A DNA stretch of 64,000 bases from Thuidium tamariscinum (Eukaryota; Streptophyta; Bryopsida; Hypnales; Thuidiaceae). Within the stretch, counting starts at the first letter, position 1; each line of letters begins with the position of its first letter. The notes below the pieces were generated by a model. It saw only the letters and a program-made list of their open reading frames with translations. It made no database searches and was not told the DNA's origin. This document shows positions 37,642 through 47,873 of this stretch, piece after piece. Both the position numbers and the translations under genes were made by a program. The stretch spans positions 1,860,001-1,924,000 of the forward strand of contig OX344752.2 in assembly GCA_947034885.2 (NCBI GenBank). Reading direction: 5' to 3'.

Positions 37642-38996
37642 TGTAACAACCCTCCTATATTTTATAACATAAAATGACAATGGACTCCAATTGCAAATAC
37701 AAAATGTACTTAATAGACAAATTGTTTCACAAAAGCTCAAACCACCCGACCATAGAGAGAGATCAATCTCCAAAAAGAGAGTCCCTCCACCCCCGAGCTT
37801 CCTTATATAATGGAGACTAAAGACTATTAGTCTTAAAATTAGACTAAAGTTCTCTTCTATCTTTCACTTTCTATCTTGGATTCTATCTTGAACCATACAT
37901 TAAAGTAAAAGTCCTATTTTCCTTCTCCAATCATATCTTATTTTTTATTCTAAATCATCATTTTCTACTTGGAGTTATCATTCTAACTCCAAGTTCCAAC
38001 ACACTTGTGTTCATCTAGGGTCATTGCAAGAAACACTTACCGGTTTTGGCTCAAAATGGCTCAAAATCTGTGAGTCCTGTGAGTCCTGTGACCCTTTGAA
38101 ATAAAAAATTGAAAAATTGAAAAAAAAATATATAATTTGAAGAGTAATGAGAATATCATGTCTCTTGAAATTCAGACCTAAGAAATTTTTTCTCTAAATG
38201 TTATAGACAATGGAAAATTCAATGAAAATAGCTCTTTTTTCACTAATTTGGTAAAAATAGTAAAAAAATTCAAAAGATGAAAATGAAAAATCCTTTTTTT
38301 TCCAAGTAAAGGTCTTTCTTTTCCAACAAATTTCATCTTTGGAAAAAATTAATTCTATTCTCTATACTTACGCAAAGTCAGCCACTTTGACGACATGTGG
38401 AGGTTGAACAGTATAGTATTTTCAAAAAATCTCTTCGTGGTCTTGTGTAACTTTAGGTGAGGTCTTTGCATGCCAATTTTCAACTCAAAATTTGCATTTT
38501 TGGGTCAAAAATAGGACTAAAACCCCCCAAAATGGCCAAAGTAGACACCCAATTGGGGGCAATTTAAAAATAGTAAACTAATTTTGAAAAAATTGAAAAC
38601 ATTACAAAAAATGTAAAACTTTTGTAAGCACCTTTATTTCAAGTTTCAAGTCAAATGAAAAAAAGATGCAAAAGTTATGAGCAAAAAACTACCTTGTAAA
38701 GGTCAAGGGGACAAAAAACAGGACAAGTGTTTCTTGCAATCACCCTCTAGTGCATTAATCATCCAAATGAAGTTGTACCACTTAGGTCCATCGTTTGCAT
38801 CCATTTATCTTTAGGCAATTCACTACCTTTGTCTTCCAATTGGAGTTGTCTAACTTCAATGCACAAATTCATCATTTAGAGATATCTATCTCCGAACAAT
38901 CTCTACTTATCTAGTAGTGCACATTCCATCATGAATTAGTTCACGATCATTCAGAAATGCATTCATCCATCAAAGATTGTGACAAGGGTCGTGACA
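37642..38996 (+). mobile_element. Solo LTR-like insertion (1355 bp) in the right arm
   Basis: Starts TGTAACAACCCTCC and ends GGGTCGTGACA, that is TG..CA with short inverted termini. The left arm supplies the empty site CGCCC. The flanks here are CGCCT (37637-37641) and TGCCC (38997-39001), each one C-to-T change away from it. Another element (38017-38746) is nested inside. No internal retrotransposon region is present. Confidence 0.65.
38017..38746. mobile_element. Foldback-type element D1 nested in the solo LTR
   Basis: Termini are inverted: AGGGTCATTGCAAGAAACA at the left and TGTTTCTTGCAATCACCCT at the right. The same terminus and some of the interior (GTTTTTTGCTCATAACTTTTG on the minus strand) recur in D2 at 61844-62918. 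Non-coding and AT-rich. Confidence 0.6.
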
Positions 38997-39300
38997 TGCC
39001 CGCTTGTCTGTTTATCAGCTTGCTCGTCCGGCTCAATGTGTCTGCCTATTTGCTCCATCTCGGTCGTCCATGTCCGTTCGCCCGTCCGCCACATTGAGCC
39101 GTCCATATCTGCCCGTGCATCCGCCACATCTGAGCTGTCTGCGGCCATCCGCGTGTTCACCACATCTCCACTGTTTGAAGCCGTCTACCTGTCCACACGT
39201 TTGATGAGCCATCCGACACTACAACCTCCAGACGGCGTTCGCCGTCCAGTAGCCCCTGTGTCTATTGCGTTCGCTATGTGCGGACGTCTGGACATTTGGA

Positions 39301-40016
39301 TTTTGGACGTGATTTTGCTCTAGACGTGACAATTCGTCAACCTTGCACTACGTGCTTACATATTTGATTGTTCTCTCATCTAAATGTACTTATAATAAAT
39401 GGATTTTCAAGCCATATACTATAAATACCATATATGATGTATGGTGTATTGTATATAATAGAATGTGTATGATTTATGATATATTGTATATTTTGTATTT
39501 AATATCATGTATGGCTTTTTTGTACATGGTGTATTGTGTACCATAAACATTTAAGAAAACATTTCAAAAAATGTTTAGACATCTAATTCAGTTGACGTCA
39601 AAAAAAAACAATTAGACAATCTTTCTATACGTCTTTGTCAATGTTGCTAGAAACAATATAAGGTTTTTTTGCGACATAACATTGATGTCACTGAAAACAA
39701 TATTTATCCTCTCTGATGTAGTGATGTCAATTGCTGTTCAAAAAATCTTATGTGGCACTACCTACTTGCTTGGCACTTATGTGGAGGTGATGTGGCTACT
39801 AGTCTCCCATATGACATACTTTTGAGATATTCTTTGACTGTGTTTGCAAATATGTCGATCTAAAAAACATATTACATTTTTTCAAATTTTCTTGTGTTTT
39901 TGCAATGTCAGTCTTGACAGATTTTTCTAGACATTCACAATAGACATGTCTAATGTTTAACTAAACATCTATCCATGTTCACAAGCTTGTCCAAAAAACT
40001 GTAAGTTTTTTCTAGT
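39301..40016. other. AT-rich intergenic between two repeats
   Basis: No gene recognised. The right edge contains TTTTTTCTAGTAAATG, weakly reminiscent of a CACTA terminus, but no matching left end was found. Confidence 0.35.
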
Positions 40017-40155
40017 AAATGCTCCTATCCCAATGGCTATGATAATGTACTAAAAAAAACTAGGTTCAATGATTTTATTTATTTTCAAGAATATTCAAAC
40101 TTGAGTTAAATAAACGACTTCAAATTTATTTTAGAATACCAATTTTGTAACAACC
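40017..40155 (-). mobile_element. E-family element, left piece of a copy split by LTR C
   Basis: In reverse complement this aligns with the middle of E1 (ATTCTAAAATAAATTTGAAG and CATTGGGATAGGAGCATTT stretches). The remainder of the same copy, including its TTAA terminus, is at 43595-43938 on the other side of LTR C. The part beyond 40017 is missing. Confidence 0.5.
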
Positions 40156-41548
40156 TGTGAGCCCCCAATTCGTCACTGGGGACTCACGGGTTTTTTTTAG
40201 ATTCCTACACAATCCAAGGCATAGTTAGTCCCATAAAACCCATAAAAGAGTATTAAACTGGTATTGGCATTACACATACCAATATGCCATTTAGTTGTTA
40301 GAAGGGGTTTATGATAGTTTGTATCCAAAAAGGGTCTTGTCTTGGTCAAATAGACGTCAAACAGACGTCAAACTGATAGTGATGTGCAGATTTAGGGTAA
40401 GAAGCCTAAAAAGGCCCTAGCTAGGTTAGGAAGTCCTCATGGGGGAATCAAGGAGAGATCCCCCACTCTCCATAGCATCGAAGAGAATATGGGCGGAATA
40501 CTAACCTTGAATTGTAGGTACCGGGCATTTTCCCAATTCCAAGGACACGCAATGGGGATGCAAGTTTGCATCTAAGTGGGGGGATCCCATGGGTGGTCCC
40601 CTCCAAAATTTGGTAATTTTCCAAGATAGTTTGGATATTTTCCTAGGCGGTCAACCGCAACAATCTTTAGGTGGGAATTCAAAAGAATATTCCAAAGTGT
40701 GGTAAAATCCCACTAAAAATCCGGCGAGGCGGTCTCATACCAATGGAGCGCTTCTCTAAGTTTCAAGACAAATTAATAGGTGGAAGACCCCAAATCGGCG
40801 ACATCCCTCAACAAATGACAATTTAAATGACGGTATTAGAAGTTGACCGGCGTACCAGGGGCATACGGCATCGTATCAAGGCCTAATTTAGGTCTATTCC
40901 TATCCCTTGCTATCTGCTTAAGAGCTTGGTGAAAGATTGAGGTCCAAAAAAGTCAAACTCCAAAAGTTGGGAATTTATCCCAACTTTGACCCCAGCCTAT
41001 ACTAGGTTTTATTAAGATTTAGGGCATAGTCCAGGGGGTGAGGGATTTATTAGACTAATTATAGCCTTCTGGACCGAACAGCGCAATCCGTTTGCCAATC
41101 GGAGCTAAACTCCAAAAGTTAGCCTTTTGGAGACAGCACATGGAAGAAAAAATGGGGTTTAAGGCCCCTCAATGTCAATTTGGAGGATTTGGGCCTTAAT
41201 GGACATGGGGAACGTGTAGGGAACGCGTGGGGAACTCCGGGCACATGTGGGAGCAAGTACCACCTAAAAAAAGTTAGTGGAGGTGGCTCCAAATGCTTGG
41301 TGTAAGTAATTTCAAAATTTGAACTAAAAGTAGGTGGGAACACATGGGAACCACTCCCATGTGGGAACTTGTAGATTTTGGGAAGGTAAAAGTAGGTAGA
41401 TTTGCAAGTTCTTGTAAGGTTTATGCGAGATTTGAATCCTCAATTCAAATTATATAGATCTTAAGTGGATAGTTAGATTTGGGATTGATAAGCATGTACG
41501 GACCGCCTAAATTCCCTTATCTAGTTTTTCTTAGTAAATTAAGGGGGG

Positions 41549-41574
41549 GTGCTCCCTTTTGAGTATAAAAGGGG
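41549..41574 (+). promoter_or_regulatory. LTR C core promoter: TATA box beside inverted repeat
   Basis: TATAAAA at 41564-41570; CTCCCTTTT just upstream can pair with AAAAGGGG overlapping the TATA box. This echoes, more weakly, the TATA-in-hairpin design of LTRs A and B. Confidence 0.4.
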
Positions 41575-42360
41575 CAACATTCTCCTCTCATTCTCTCTCT
41601 TTCTCACTCCACACCATTTAAGGGAGGAGGACTATTGGGCCCGGGTTATGTTGGATTTCTTTTGGCTTATTATGCCAAATGAGCCTTTGATAGTTTTTGG
41701 GGGGTTTTACACCCTTGGTACTTGTGGTTTACACTTGGAGACTTGAGACCCCCCCAAGTTCGGTGGGAACTTATATAAATTGATGTTGGGCCACTCTTTG
41801 TATTGTGAAACTATTGAAAGTTGTTGTGGGAGAGAACTTGGGAGAAACCAAAGGGTTACTAGTGAGGTGACTTTGAAAGTATGTTGCACATTGTATCCAC
41901 CCTCTTCTCCCTCTTCTCTTGTTCATGGAGTTAAGTTAGTCCGATAGGGGACGGCGGAGCTTTGATTGTTAGTCTTAAATAGTTATGTGCAAACCCTCTT
42001 CTTCTTCTTCTCTTGTTCACGAGATTAAATCAAACCCATGAGGGATAGCGGAGCTTTGGCTCTCCAATGTCTTTAGAAAGTTGAAGTCTTAGCCAGGTGT
42101 CAAAATCCTCACCCTCACGGCGAAGCTTTGAACCCCCCAAGTCTTAGCGGGGTGTCAAATATAATTCCCCTTGAGTTAGTATCAACGTTTAGTGTCTAAC
42201 ACGGTTGGCACTAAGTCAACATTTAGCATCCAACAAGTAGCACTTGTGGGTCCTTTGGGTGGAGCAACCATTGGGTTAACCTCTTGGGCAACCATTAACT
42301 CGTTTTAATTAGACAACTCTTAGTTCCACTTGAGTGATAAAACCAAATATTACTTTTGAG

Positions 42361-42590
42361 ACCCCAACACCAGCCAGGGCACCCCAACGGCACCAGCTAG
42401 GGCGCCCCAGTTACAACGCTGGAGCCAGCCATCCGGGGTCTACAGCCAGCTCGGTATCGCAATCATGCCGGTCAGCCAGGTACCGCAGCTGGGCCAACAA
42501 CCAGTCCGCAGCCAGTCCAAGGGTTCGAAGGGCCTTGGGGGTTCGAGGTCTAGGGGTCTCAAGGGGTCTAGGGGCCTTGGGTTCCGAAAT
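42361..42590 (+). repeat. GC-rich variable block in LTR C
   Basis: Repeats such as GCACCCCAACGGCACCAGC and AGGGGTCTAGGGGCCTTGGG. Same relative position as the GC-rich blocks of LTRs A and B, but with unrelated sequence. Confidence 0.5.
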
Positions 42591-42757
42591 TAGTTTAGGA
42601 AATAGTGGGGTTAGACAATAGTTTAGGGATTAGTGGAAGTAGGAAATAGTTAGGAAGTAGTAGAAGTAGAGGATAATTTAGGAAGAAGTCTATTTGTAAA
42701 CCAATCAAAGAGGAATAATTAAAAAAAGCGGGATCAGGAACCAACTGGAACCAAGGG

Positions 42758-42823
42758 ATGGCTATGGTAGACATGGTGTGGGGCGCGGCGGAACCAAAAG
42801 ATGCCGCCACACACACATTAGAG
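42758..42823 (+). CDS. Short ORF (22 codons) ending at a possible splice donor, LTR C
   Basis: A frame starting MAMVDMVWGAAEPKD and ending in GAG followed by GTAGGC. It occupies the place of the 32-codon ORFs of LTRs A and B but its sequence is not clearly related. It could be the counterpart exon or a coincidence. Confidence 0.2.
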
Positions 42824-43019
42824 GTAGGCTTCTAACCTTAAACTCATATCCTCCTTTCCTTGATGCAAATGTTAGAACAAGCAAGCAGTTAGAATCAAGG
42901 GCCATGAGCTAATTGTAATTAGGGACCCGCGATTAGCGAGTATGGAATGAAACTTAGGCACAACCATGAGTTAAAAGGGACAAGTGGAAAAAAATGCAAT
43001 ACATAGGCTAGAATAAATA

Positions 43020-43345
43020 CAAATAGGTAGAGTAGATTAATCAAATCCAAAATACGTAGAATAGAGTAAGAAAATACCATATGTAGAGTAGATTAACCGA
43101 ATCCAAAATACGTAGAGTAGAGTAAGCACATATAGTACGTAGAGTAGATTAATCCAATCCGAAATACATAGAGTAGAGGAAGCACATACAATACGTAGAG
43201 GTAGAATAGACACATACAAGACGTAGAGTAGATTAATCGAATCCAAAATACATAGAGTAGAATAACCACATACAATACGTAGAGGTAGAAAAGACACATA
43301 CAAGACATAGATTAGATTAATCGAATCCACAATGCGTAGAGTAGG
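43020..43345. repeat. Degenerate tandem repeat of GTAGAGTAGATTAA units in LTR C
   Basis: GTAGAGTAGATTAA followed by AATCCAAAATACGTAGAGTA recurs about five times with spacings of roughly 55-85 bases. It lies near the 3' end of LTR C. ORFs overlapping it are repeat-derived. Confidence 0.7.
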
Positions 43346-43594
43346 GTAGGAAAAAACTACAAGTAGAAATAGGAAAGCATAATATAGAAAGGAAACTCAA
43401 ATGACTTGGGCAAGAAGGGAACCACACCCTAAGTAGAAATAACACACATATTAGGACAGGTAGATTAGTAAAAAGATTCATTGCTTGGAAGGCACAATGG
43501 ATTGACGCTTAGACACCCGTAGGTAGTAAGAATCATTAGGACCAGAGCCTGGTTGTGATCGCTTGATTCCAAGAAGGGGAATAAAGCACCCACA

Positions 43595-43938
43595 CTATCC
43601 TCAAACTAAAACTGCTCATAACGTTAATCTTGTCAATCAAAATGGAATGATCCAAAGCTTTTCACATATATACAAATCTAAAAACTAATTTTAAATTTTT
43701 ATTTATTTTTTAAATCATTTTCTTAAGTTTCCCACGGAGCAACTTCAAATACATATCATACATTCAATAATTCCTTAAACATATAGTAAGAAGTTACAAA
43801 AATTGTTGTACCTTAAAGCTACTCCTTAACCACATATTATATAAAAATTTCAAAGAAAAAAGTGAAACCTTTGTTCTTAATGAGCTATCCAAAATTGCTA
43901 TGTTGCAAGAAAATGTAGTTTGGTTCTTTAGAGGTTAA
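43595..43938 (-). mobile_element. E-family element, right piece of a copy split by LTR C
   Basis: In reverse complement it starts at TTAA (43935-43938) with CCTCTAAAGAACCA. It follows E1 through GCAATTTTGGATAGCTC to TAGTTTGAGGATAG, where LTR C is inserted. Confidence 0.6.
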
Positions 43939-45143
43939 ATTGATTGTTATCAGTAGTGTGGATGAGAGCCGCCTTGGGTAATTGTATCAAATCAATACAT
44001 ATACTATCCCTTAGATACATGAAAGAAATATAAAAGATAGGTTTTATTTGGTGGCCTTTTGAAGTTTGTTCAACCTCTAAAGGTTCAAAATACAAAAATG
44101 GGGTTTTAAGAAATTTGGACAAGTTCCTTTTATGCCAAATTTTATTGTAATCTTTTAGAGTCATACCTTGAGGGTAATTAAGTGAATGTATTAGCTTTCT
44201 AAGAATTTAATTTTGTTTTTATTTCATTTGGTGTCTAGGAGGAAAAATTATGCCCTCTTAAGAATAAAATTCTTGAACTTGGTTACCAAAACAAGACATG
44301 TGGGCCCTAAAGAATCACCTACAAAATCACACATTGAAGAAAGTTAGATCTTTTGAAAAGATTAATTTTTTAATTAATAATCTTAATTTTTTTATATTTA
44401 AAAAAAAACTATAAAGATAGAACTATATAGACTATCTTGGGACTATTTGTAATGAATGCTCAATGTTTAAATTTTTTTGAATGAGGTAGAATCTCCATGT
44501 CCTCTTATAGGTAGGAAGAAGTGGAAGTATTTGTCATCTCTAGTGAAAGTTTAATTGAAAAATTCTACATTTTTTGAATTAAAACTTGTGTGTGTTTTGA
44601 CATTGTATAAAGTAAATATTCCATAGAACTAGATGCAAGAAAATATAAGAATTTTAAAAAGAGTTAATTTGAGTGCAATGCCATTGAAACCAAAAATCAA
44701 ATAGATTTTCAAAATGAAAAGTCAAGCTTCTAAAAGTCGATCAAAAATATGCAAAAATATTTGAAATACGTAATTCATTCAAAGGACATCTAACACTATG
44801 ATAGCTCTACACTAACAAATACAGATGTGATTGAAAATTAGAGAAAACAATAAAAATGCCTTCACCAATAGCATTCTAAAATTGGCTAACCACATAAATG
44901 CTATATTGCAATCTCGACACGGGGACAATATGCTTGGGAAGCTAGACAAACCTTAGTAGCAATCTTATTCCCCTTAAGATATTTGTTTATATCATTCACT
45001 TCAACTTGCATTGACTCTAGAAGGACGCTAGGTCCTCTGTGAAATTCATGATTTCTAAAACCGTGGAAATCATTGGTAATATAATATTCAAAAAAAATTC
45101 ATTTGAAGTCAAAGAACTATAGAAGATCTCTACTTTCTACACC
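43939..45143. other. AT-rich intergenic
   Basis: No gene recognised. ACAAGACATGTGGGCCCTAA at about 44290-44309 closely resembles the right terminus of the element at 55051-55404. I did not find its partner end, so it may be a truncated copy. Confidence 0.4.
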
Positions 45144-45441
45144 CCCAGGGAGGACACTTCTTGTATATTCGGGGGATCCACGTGCAACGGTGGGGTATTT
45201 TTAGGGGGGCTATCAATTACTTGTAATCATTACTTGGCAACATTAAAAGAGCCCCTCTTTTACCATAAAGCGGAAAAATCAGCCATATTATCATCCCTAT
45301 TTTATTTTTAAAACACTTTGCCTTTTTAATGTCCCCTATTTTATATATAAATTTCTTATAAATTTTACCCAAGATTATTTAAATGTATCCTATCTTCTGC
45401 CGCACGTAGGTTATTAAAAAACGGGAAGTGTCTTCCCCTAG
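45144..45441 (-). mobile_element. 298-bp MITE, copy 2, opposite orientation to copy 1
   Basis: Reverse complement of 34271-34568 with moderate divergence and identical length. Ends are CCCAGGGAGGACACTTC and GAAGTGTCTTCCCCTAG. Flanking 8-mers do not match, so no target duplication is visible. Confidence 0.75.
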
Positions 45442-46156
45442 ATTGAATTTTAGAAATTTTGACTATATAAATTGTAAGATATCAATGTTTAAAGTGGAAA
45501 AACATTAGATGAAATTTAGCTCTAAAGAAGACTATAAAATCCCAGACTGTGGGGAATCAAGAAACCGCACAATGGCAAGCTGAAAACAATGTGACTTGGT
45601 CGGACTTTGGATATTTTATTTTTTGTAAAATTTCAAAAATTAAAGTTAAATAAGATATCAACTTTTTTCTTGCACTTTAGCACCAAAATTTTATTTATTT
45701 ATGTTTTGGTAATTACTAGACTGATAATAGCTAAATATTTTATTAATATTTTAAGAATGGCAAGAAATAGGCTTGACATTGCTTCAAATTTCTTCTTCTA
45801 CAAGTTTTTTTGTACATTTGGTAGGACTACAATATTCAATGACTTTGAACCTTTATAATTAAATTTTTTTTACACAATAGAGTTTTAGTCTTTAAAATTT
45901 TGTTGTAAGAAATTGAATTGAGACTCTAGGATGAAAACTTCAAGAAAAAACTAATTTTAAGAAAAAATTAATTTTACTATCTTTAGGTCAAACATTTAGA
46001 GATTAATCCCTTAATCTATGAAGTCCCACCTTTCTATCATCAAAAAACACTCAAATCTACCACTAGTATTGCAAAAAGAAAAAAATTTAATCTAATTTTT
46101 TTTTTACAAATTTGACTAATAGACTAAACTAATATAATAATGTGTAGAAATTTTTT
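45442..46156. other. AT-rich flank left of the gene-capturing element
   Basis: No gene recognised. The last ~17 bases before 46157 (TAGAAATTTTTT) are also roughly inverted on the far side of the element, so the terminal repeat may extend a little further. Confidence 0.35.
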
Positions 46157-46161
46157 ATGGG

Positions 46162-46213
46162 CCCCTTGGTAGACGCTTACGCTCCATTCACTGGAGCTGC
46201 GTCTACCAAGGGG
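46162..46213. repeat. Hairpin overlapping the left terminus of the large TIR element
   Basis: CCCCTTGGTAGACGC (46162-46176) is perfectly inverted as GCGTCTACCAAGGGG (46199-46213). A nested GCTCC/GGAGC pair (46181-46185 and 46193-46197) lengthens the stem to about 20 pairs. The right terminus has only the outer half of this palindrome. Confidence 0.8.
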
Positions 46214-46330
46214 AACGGGGAACTTCGGGAGTAAAGAGGAAGCAGTGCAAATCGCGAATTGTGAAGCCGACGTTGCCATGTCGCGGGTGCGTCCTTTTAC
46301 TCCTACATCAGACGAGGTAGGTGTTGAAGG

Positions 46331-46641
46331 TGTTGAAGATCATGCACATATTAGTGTAGACCATGTACATACAACCTTAGGAGTATGTTGAGGAATATGT
46401 ACATATAAGTGTAGCCCATGTACATTCAGCCCTAGGTGTAGCATTAGACACTAGGTTAGTCTTAGAGTCCATTGGGTATTGCTCATAGTAAAAGGCAGCC
46501 CATGAAAGGTAGTTATCCCATATGGTTTGTGGATAACTCCCATAAGGCTTCTAGCTTAAGTTCAGCCCACTCATGTGGCTTGGTATCTTCCTACCATCTA
46601 AGTAAAGCCTTTCATCCATCAATACCTTTGTAATCTCAATA
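46331..46641 (+). repeat. Copia 5' LTR
   Basis: 311 bp, TGTTGAAG to CTCAATA. Aligns end to end with 50256-50566 without net indel. Confidence 0.9.
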
Positions 46642-46655
46642 GGTTATGGGCCCAC
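46642..46655 (+). promoter_or_regulatory. Copia primer-binding site matching the anticodon arm of initiator tRNA-Met
   Basis: GGTTATGGGCCCAC directly follows the 5' LTR. It is the complement of the anticodon loop and stem of plant initiator tRNA-Met (GTGGGCCCATAACC), not of its 3' end. Priming from an internally cut tRNA is known for Drosophila copia and yeast Ty5. Confidence 0.75.
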
Positions 46656-47050
46656 GCACTTGGAGTTGCGCTTGAGGGTGAAATTCAAATCATTTGGAGG
46701 AGATCTTGGAGCTTGGAGGAGCAATCAACCTTTTGTGTCTTTTCACCTACAAACCATATGGTGTGAGTATTTTTTTGAAAACACACTTTGAGTGCATTTT
46801 TTTAAAAAGGAAGAGGAAAGTTTTGTTGCTTTCTCATTGGCTGGTTTGTGAGGTTTTGAGTACATTTTGGAGGAGAGGTTGCTTATGGTGGTAATCAGAC
46901 CTAGTTAAGACTGGTTGCATGCTCCTAGTTTGAGTTTGCTTTTAGAAGTGTGCATTGAGAGTCATTTGAGGTTGAATTGTGCACTTGGGTGCATTGTTGA
47001 GAGTGATTGTGAGCCTTGGAAGTATGTTTGGGATGCTTGAGGCGTTTGCC

Positions 47051-47390
47051 ATCCATTGAGGGCTGATTAGTACCCTTGTGAGTGAGTGAGGCGAATTTGT
47101 GGACTTGGTGAACTTAAGAAGGCTGATTAGTGCCCTTGTGAGTGAGTGAGGCGATTTAGTGGATTTTTGTGAACCCTAGAGGGCTGATTTGAGCCCTTGT
47201 GTGTGAGAGAGGTGAATTAGTGGATTTTGCAAACCCTAGAGGGCTGATTTGAGCCCTTATGTGTGAGAGAGGCGAATTAGTGGATTTTGTGAACCCTAGA
47301 GGGTTGATTTGAGCCCTTGTGAGTGAGAGAGGTGAATTAGTGGGTTTTGTGAACCCAAGAGGGCTGAATTGTGCCCTTGTGAGCCTTGTG
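47051..47390 (+). repeat. 60-bp tandem repeat in the Copia leader, about 5.5 copies
   Basis: Units start with GAGGGCTGATTTGAGCCCTT at about 47118, 47178, 47238, 47298 and 47358, with an earlier diverged unit from about 47054. The 60-bp period keeps one minus-strand frame open as a 20-residue repeat, which is a shadow and not a gene. A second, ~90-bp duplication lies at about 47660-47850. Confidence 0.75.
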
Positions 47391-47873
47391 GAGCCATTGA
47401 AAGCAAAGTAGGATTCTTTGGTGGCTTGGTCATCCAACTAGGGTTGTTGGAGACCATTGTTGTCCTTGAGGTGTTGATTGTGAGTAGGAGCTTCCATCTA
47501 GGGATGATTGGAAGCCTAGAGCTCCTTGGAGTGTGGAGTACCCTCTTTGTGAGGAGGGCTTGTTGAATTGAAGTAGCACTAGCTCATGATGTCCATGTGT
47601 TGGACTTGAGCTTGATTAGGGTTTGAATTGGTGTTGAGAGGAGGTGATGCACATGTGAGGAGTGTTTGGCCATCCTCGGTGTTCAAAGGATCTTTAGAGG
47701 TCCTTGTAAGGGCTTATTGGTGCCATTTCAGCCCTATTGGCTGCCAAGGGAATGTTTGGTCGTTCTTGGAGCTAAGAGGATCTTGGGAGGTCCTTGTGAG
47801 GGCTGAATTATGCCATTTCAGCCCCATTGGCTGCCAAGGGAGTGTTTGGAGGCTGAATTGAGTTTTTCAACTC

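Larger units (their letters stand above)
30200..39300. mobile_element. Giant inverted-repeat element (palindrome), ~9.1 kb including a later insertion
   Basis: Sequence at x on the left reappears inverted at 68157-x on the right for x from about 30518 to 33093, so arms are 30518-33093 and 35064-37641 around a 1970-bp spacer. No indel shifts this register over the four landmarks I checked, and very few substitutions are visible. One arm is split by a solo LTR (37642-38996). Beyond it the register becomes 69517-x, and the arms continue, more diverged, to about 30200 and 39300. The outer parts are rich in degenerate GGACGG / CCGTCC repeats. No transposase is seen. It could be a foldback or long-TIR (MULE-like) element, or a segmental inverted duplication. 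Confidence 0.7.
40156..43594 (+). mobile_element. Solo LTR C (3439 bp), diverged relative of LTRs A and B
   Basis: Begins TGTGAGCCCCC and ends CACCCACA. It shares the family layout: a GGTAAAATCCCACTAAAAAT segment and a TTGACCGGCGTA segment, TATAAAA at 41564-41570, a GC-rich block at ~42361-42590 and a splice-donor-ended ORF. Flanks CAACC (40151-40155) and CTATC (43595-43599) each differ by one base from CTACC, the empty-site sequence given by element E1, so a decayed 5-bp duplication is likely. Confidence 0.7.

Noticed and set aside
40000..40030. CACTA-like terminus (TTTTCTAGTAAATG)
   Set aside because: Only one degenerate end is visible, with no partner and no 3-bp duplication.
47156..47437. 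Minus-strand ORF with a 20-residue repeat (SPLGFTKSTNSPLS)
   Set aside because: Antisense translation of the 60-bp tandem repeat in the Copia leader.
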